Below, in pieces: positions 61,540-64,000 of a DNA stretch of 64,000 bases. Location: assembly GCF_003627815.1 (NCBI RefSeq), contig NZ_CP032698.1, positions 5,518,001-5,582,000 of the forward strand, written 5' to 3'. Position 1 is the stretch's first letter. The number at the start of each line of letters is the position of its first letter. A program made the translations under genes and the position numbers. The notes beneath the pieces were generated by a model. The model saw nothing but the letters and a program-made list of their open reading frames with translations. It did not search any database and had not been told where the DNA came from. This stretch comes from Streptomyces hundungensis. Lineage in GTDB: Bacteria; Actinomycetota; Actinomycetes; Streptomycetales; Streptomycetaceae.

Positions 61540-61687
61540 CTTGTCGCTTGTCTCCCGCCCAGCACGAACCCCACCAGTGGGGTTGTCGCGGGGGCCGGAA
61601 ACGGCTTGTGACCTGGGAGGCGACAAGCGACAAGACAAGCGAGACGACAAGACAAGCGACAAGCCAGACGACAAGCAACACGACAAG
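61540..61687. repeat. GACAAG repeat cluster, candidate clt (transfer origin) locus
   Basis: Eight GACAAG copies at 61622, 61629, 61634, 61646, 61651, 61658, 61670 and 61682 on the plus strand, and two inverted copies (CTTGTC) at 61540 and 61547, all in 148 bases right after traB. In other Streptomyces elements TraB recognises short direct repeats (clt/TRS) near its own gene. The repeat here differs from the pSVH1 GACCCGGA type as I recall it. Confidence 0.7.
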
Positions 61688-61749
61688 CCATCGGCGGGCA
61701 GCACCCCGGTTCACGTGCCGCCCGCCGGCCATTCCCTGGGAGGCCGTTC

Positions 61750-61941
61750 GTGATCGTCACCCTGTCCGCCGTCGCCCTCTTCGGCGTACTCACCTTCGTG
61801 TTCCTGCGCGACCGCACGGTCGGCCCGTTCGCCGCGGTCGTGCTGTTCCTGTTCGGGTTCTTCACCGCCGCCACCGGCGCCGCCGGACCCATCCGCTCGA
61901 TGTGCGAAGCCGTCGTCACCGCCCTCAACCACGCGGCTTGA
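61750..61941 (+). CDS. Small membrane protein
   Basis: 63 residues from the GTG at 61750. VTLSAVALFGVLTFVFLRD and GPFAAVVLFLFGFFTAATGA are two membrane helices. Unknown function; the position after the repeats suits a spread gene. Confidence 0.7.
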   Translation: MIVTLSAVALFGVLTFVFLRDRTVGPFAAVVLFLFGFFTAATGAAGPIRSMCEAVVTALNHAA

Positions 61942-61963
61942 TCGCTGTTGAAGGGAGCACCTT

Positions 61964-62449
61964 GTGCCCTATGACCGTGCGTACGAGATCACCACCGCCG
62001 CGCTGAACCCCGACCCGCTCGCCTACCAGCCCGGCCCCGCGCGGGCGGTGATGCTGCCGGGCGAGATTCCGCCCGGGGTGCAGCTCGTGACCCTGCCCGG
62101 CGGGCAGCGCGCCCTCGCCTACGTCCAGCCCCCCGCGCACACCCCGCCGCCCGCCCCGGCTGCATCGCAACCGGTTCCGGCGTGGGCCAAGACCACCGCC
62201 CTGCTCGCCCCCACCGTCGGCTTCGGTATCGCCGCGGGCGGGATCGGGCTTTCCTACGCAGCCCCGGGACTGATCGCCATGAGCCACGCTCTGTGGGCGG
62301 CCGGCGCCTTCCTTGTCGCCGCCGTCATCGGCGTCCCCGCCCTGATCGGCGGCGCCAGGCGCCGCGGTACGGGACCCACGCAGATCACGCAGAACATCAC
62401 CGCGACCGGCCTGTTCGGCCGCGCCAACGGCACCATCAACCACCACTGA
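61964..62449 (+). CDS. Membrane protein of the transfer region
   Basis: 161 residues from the GTG at 61964 (GAAGGGAG upstream). A cytosolic Pro-rich first half, two hydrophobic segments (TTALLAPTVGFGIAAGGIGLSY and ALWAAGAFLVAAVIGVPALIGG), and a tail TQITQNITATGLFGRANGTI. Similar in shape to SpdB-type proteins. Function unknown. Confidence 0.72.
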   Translation: MPYDRAYEITTAALNPDPLAYQPGPARAVMLPGEIPPGVQLVTLPGGQRALAYVQPPAHTPPPAPAASQPVPAWAKTTALLAPTVGFGIAAGGIGLSYAAPGLIAMSHALWAAGAFLVAAVIGVPALIGGARRRGTGPTQITQNITATGLFGRANGTINHH

Positions 62450-62459
62450 GGAGCATGCG

Positions 62460-62915
62460 ATGTCGTTTGGAGAGACCCCGATCACCGTGATCGGCAACCT
62501 GACCGCCGACCCGGAACTGAAGTTCACGCCGTCCGGTGCGGCGCTCGCGAAGTTCACCATCGCCGCCACCCCGCGCACGTACGACAAAGAGTCGGGGAAG
62601 TGGACGGACGGCACCGCCACGTTCTTCCGCTGCGCCGCCTGGCGCCAGCTCGCCGAACATGCGGCGGAGTCGCTGGCCAAGGGATCGCGGGTCGTGGCCA
62701 ACGGCCGGATCCGTCAGCACGACTGGACGACGGACCAGGGCGAGAAGCGGTCGATGCTCGTGCTGGAAGTCGACGAGATCGGCGCGAGCATCCGGTTCAC
62801 CACCGTGACCATCAACGCCAAGCGCCCCGCGCAGAGCGCCCCCGCCGTGGGTGACGACGCGTGGAACACCGCCGCGTCGGGCGCCAAGCAGGAGAGCGAC
62901 GAACCCCCCTTCTAG
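62460..62915 (+). CDS. ssb: Single-stranded DNA-binding protein
   Basis: 151 residues. OB-fold: ITVIGNLTADPELKFTPSGAALAKFTIAATPR, TATFFRCAAWRQLAEHAAESLAKGSRVVANGRI and MLVLEVDEIGASIRF. The C-terminus DEPPF is the acidic tip that binds partner proteins. It is 10 bases after the previous stop. It probably serves replication or transfer of the element and is extra to the host SSB. Confidence 0.94.
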   Translation: MSFGETPITVIGNLTADPELKFTPSGAALAKFTIAATPRTYDKESGKWTDGTATFFRCAAWRQLAEHAAESLAKGSRVVANGRIRQHDWTTDQGEKRSMLVLEVDEIGASIRFTTVTINAKRPAQSAPAVGDDAWNTAASGAKQESDEPPF

Positions 62916-63002
62916 CTGCGCCAAGGGCGGCCCCCGTCTCGCCAAAGTCACGGGCCGCCCTTGCCAACCAGTCCACAACAGACCTGTTGGAGGCACTCCC
63001 GC

Positions 63003-64000
63003 ATGACCCAACACCATGTCCTGCCGATCGAGGGCGGCAATGTCAGCTTGTGCACCGGCTCCAGTGCGCTGGACCTGGCCGTGGAAGCCGTCACGGGCCT
63101 TCCCACGGCCGTGGTCGGCGAGAAGGACCCAGCGGCCTCCCGGCTGCTGGCCGCCCGCCTGCCTCGCACCCGCAACCTGGGTGACATCACGACCGTCGAC
63201 TGGGCCGCGCTGTCGGCCTCGATGGGACGTCCGGCGGCGCTGACCGCCGGGTTTCCCTGCCAGGACATCTCCAATGCCGGACCTCGCGGAGGGATCGCCG
63301 GTGACCGCTCAGGACTGTGGAAAACCATCGCCCACGGAGCCATTCGCTACCTACGACCCCGACTCGTCTTCTTGGAAAACGTCGCCGCCCTGCGCAGCCG
63401 GGGACTCGACGTCGTTGCCGCGGACCTGGCCGCGCTCGGGTATGACGCACGGTGGATGTGCCTACGCGCTGGAGATCCCGAAGTCGGCGCCTGCCACCGC
63501 CGCGACCGCTGGTTCGCGGTCGCCTATCCCGCTGCTGAAGACCCCCACCTCACAGTTGGGGCGCAACGGCGGCCCGCAGCACCCGGACAAACGCAAGGCC
63601 GGCGGGCACGGGCCCACGCTGGAGGACGAAGTGGTGTTCTTGCTGCCCCCGACGGCCGCATGACCCTGCTGCCCACCCCGGCCGCCGCCGACGGCACGGG
63701 CGGCCCCGGCACCTCCCCCAAACGCCGGGGCGGCATGAACCTGCGCACCGCCGTCACGCTGCTGCCCACGCCCGCGGCACGCGACTGGAAGTCGGGCGCC
63801 TCCAACCTCCTGGACACCAACTCCCGGCCCCTGAACGAGGTGGTCGTCAACCTGCTGCCGACCCCGACCGCCCGCCGCTACGGCCGCAACCAGTCCGTCT
63901 CGCTGGGTGCGAGCTCGCGCCCGTCCATCGAGTACCTGGCCCGTGACCTGGCCGACGACCGGCAGTGGGTGGCCACGAACGGCACCGACTACGGCCCCGC
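63003..64000 (+). CDS. DNA (cytosine-5) methyltransferase, 3' end outside window
   Basis: Open from the ATG at 63003 (GGAGG at 62989-62993) to the edge. Motif I SLCTGSSALDLAVEA, motif IV TAGFPCQDISNAG with the catalytic Cys, motif VI LVFLENVAALRSR, motif VIII HRRDRWFAVAY. After these, LLPTPAA occurs twice and LLPTPTA once (residues about 222, 246 and 284) in the target-recognition region. Such enzymes are common on Streptomyces phages and AICEs, protecting incoming DNA. The specificity is unknown. Confidence 0.9.
   Translation, partial: MTQHHVLPIEGGNVSLCTGSSALDLAVEAVTGLPTAVVGEKDPAASRLLAARLPRTRNLGDITTVDWAALSASMGRPAALTAGFPCQDISNAGPRGGIAGDRSGLWKTIAHGAIRYLRPRLVFLENVAALRSRGLDVVAADLAALGYDARWMCLRAGDPEVGACHRRDRWFAVAYPAAEDPHLTVGAQRRPAAPGQTQGRRARAHAGGRSGVLAAPDGRMTLLPTPAAADGTGGPGTSPKRRGGMNLRTAVTLLPTPAARDWKSGASNLLDTNSRPLNEVVVNLLPTPTARRYGRNQSVSLGASSRPSIEYLARDLADDRQWVATNGTDYGP

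Larger units (their letters stand above)
47400..64000. mobile_element. Actinomycete integrative and conjugative element (AICE), left part
   Basis: It starts at the tRNA-Arg remnant and extends past the window. Supported by a GntR/Nudix control pair of the pSAM2 type, a TraB/FtsK DNA translocase, small membrane proteins of the spread kind, DUF6284, DUF2637 and RRQRL-type plasmid proteins, SSB and a DNA methyltransferase. The cargo gene at 47756 is visibly less GC-rich. Integrase, excisionase, replication initiator and an intact tRNA-Arg should lie to the right. They were not seen. Confidence 0.8.

Overview
The window is chromosomal DNA from a Streptomyces-type actinomycete. Base composition is very GC-rich with strong third-position G/C, GTG starts and ATGA/GTGA overlaps are common, and families such as a mycothiol-dependent isomerase-type protein, an actinobacterial cytochrome b and Streptomyces-type transfer genes are present. 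About 47.4 kb of chromosome is followed by the left part of an integrative element that runs off the right edge.

Layout. 1-2.0 kb: end of a Gfo/Idh/MocA oxidoreductase divergent from a LacI regulator, with a LacI-type dyad between. 2.0-9.3 kb: CapA-like lipoprotein, small conserved proteins, RecD2 helicase and citrate synthase; a second, synonymously diverged copy of the citrate synthase 3' end sits just behind the gene. 9.2-10.1 kb: possible mini-ORF, copper chaperone under a CsoR-type site, and a small HTH protein. 10.3-18.7 kb: inositol catabolism (iolG-like, iolE-like, iolC, a Cgl0159-type aldolase-fold gene, iolB, iolD, mmsA). 18.7-19.7 kb: Phd/VbhA-Fic toxin-antitoxin pair. 20-34.7 kb: permease, mycothiol-dependent enzyme, lipoprotein, a hydrolase-ABC ATPase fusion with its permease, aspartate aminotransferase, TsaD, an orphan cytochrome b, a TetR regulator and a NERD helicase.

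34.8-47.1 kb looks like a small specialised-metabolism locus. The leftward operon holds an ornithine N-monooxygenase (KtzI-like) and a PaiB-fold protein (KtzT/piperazate-synthase-like), the known pair for N-N bond formation in piperazic acid, followed by a sarcosine-oxidase/NikD-type flavin oxidase and a 4-oxalocrotonate tautomerase. The rightward genes are a LuxR-type regulator, a two-subunit Rieske dioxygenase, a carboxymuconolactone-decarboxylase-like protein, a Cys-rich protein, a degenerate condensation-fold protein, an Fe-S flavoprotein, a class II DAHP synthase, and SnoaL- and EthD-like proteins. No NRPS or PKS is visible.

47.4 kb to the end: an actinomycete integrative and conjugative element (AICE). 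Its left border is the 3' half of a tRNA-Arg(TCT) gene. Cargo next to the border is a nuclease-NACHT protein, a defence candidate, with visibly lower GC. A control module follows (GntR, HD, Nudix, XRE-PLD), then transfer genes (DUF2637, RRQRL, TraB/FtsK), a cluster of GACAAG repeats behind traB that could be the transfer locus (clt), SSB and a DNA cytosine methyltransferase cut by the window edge. Integrase, replication genes and the intact tRNA should lie to the right.
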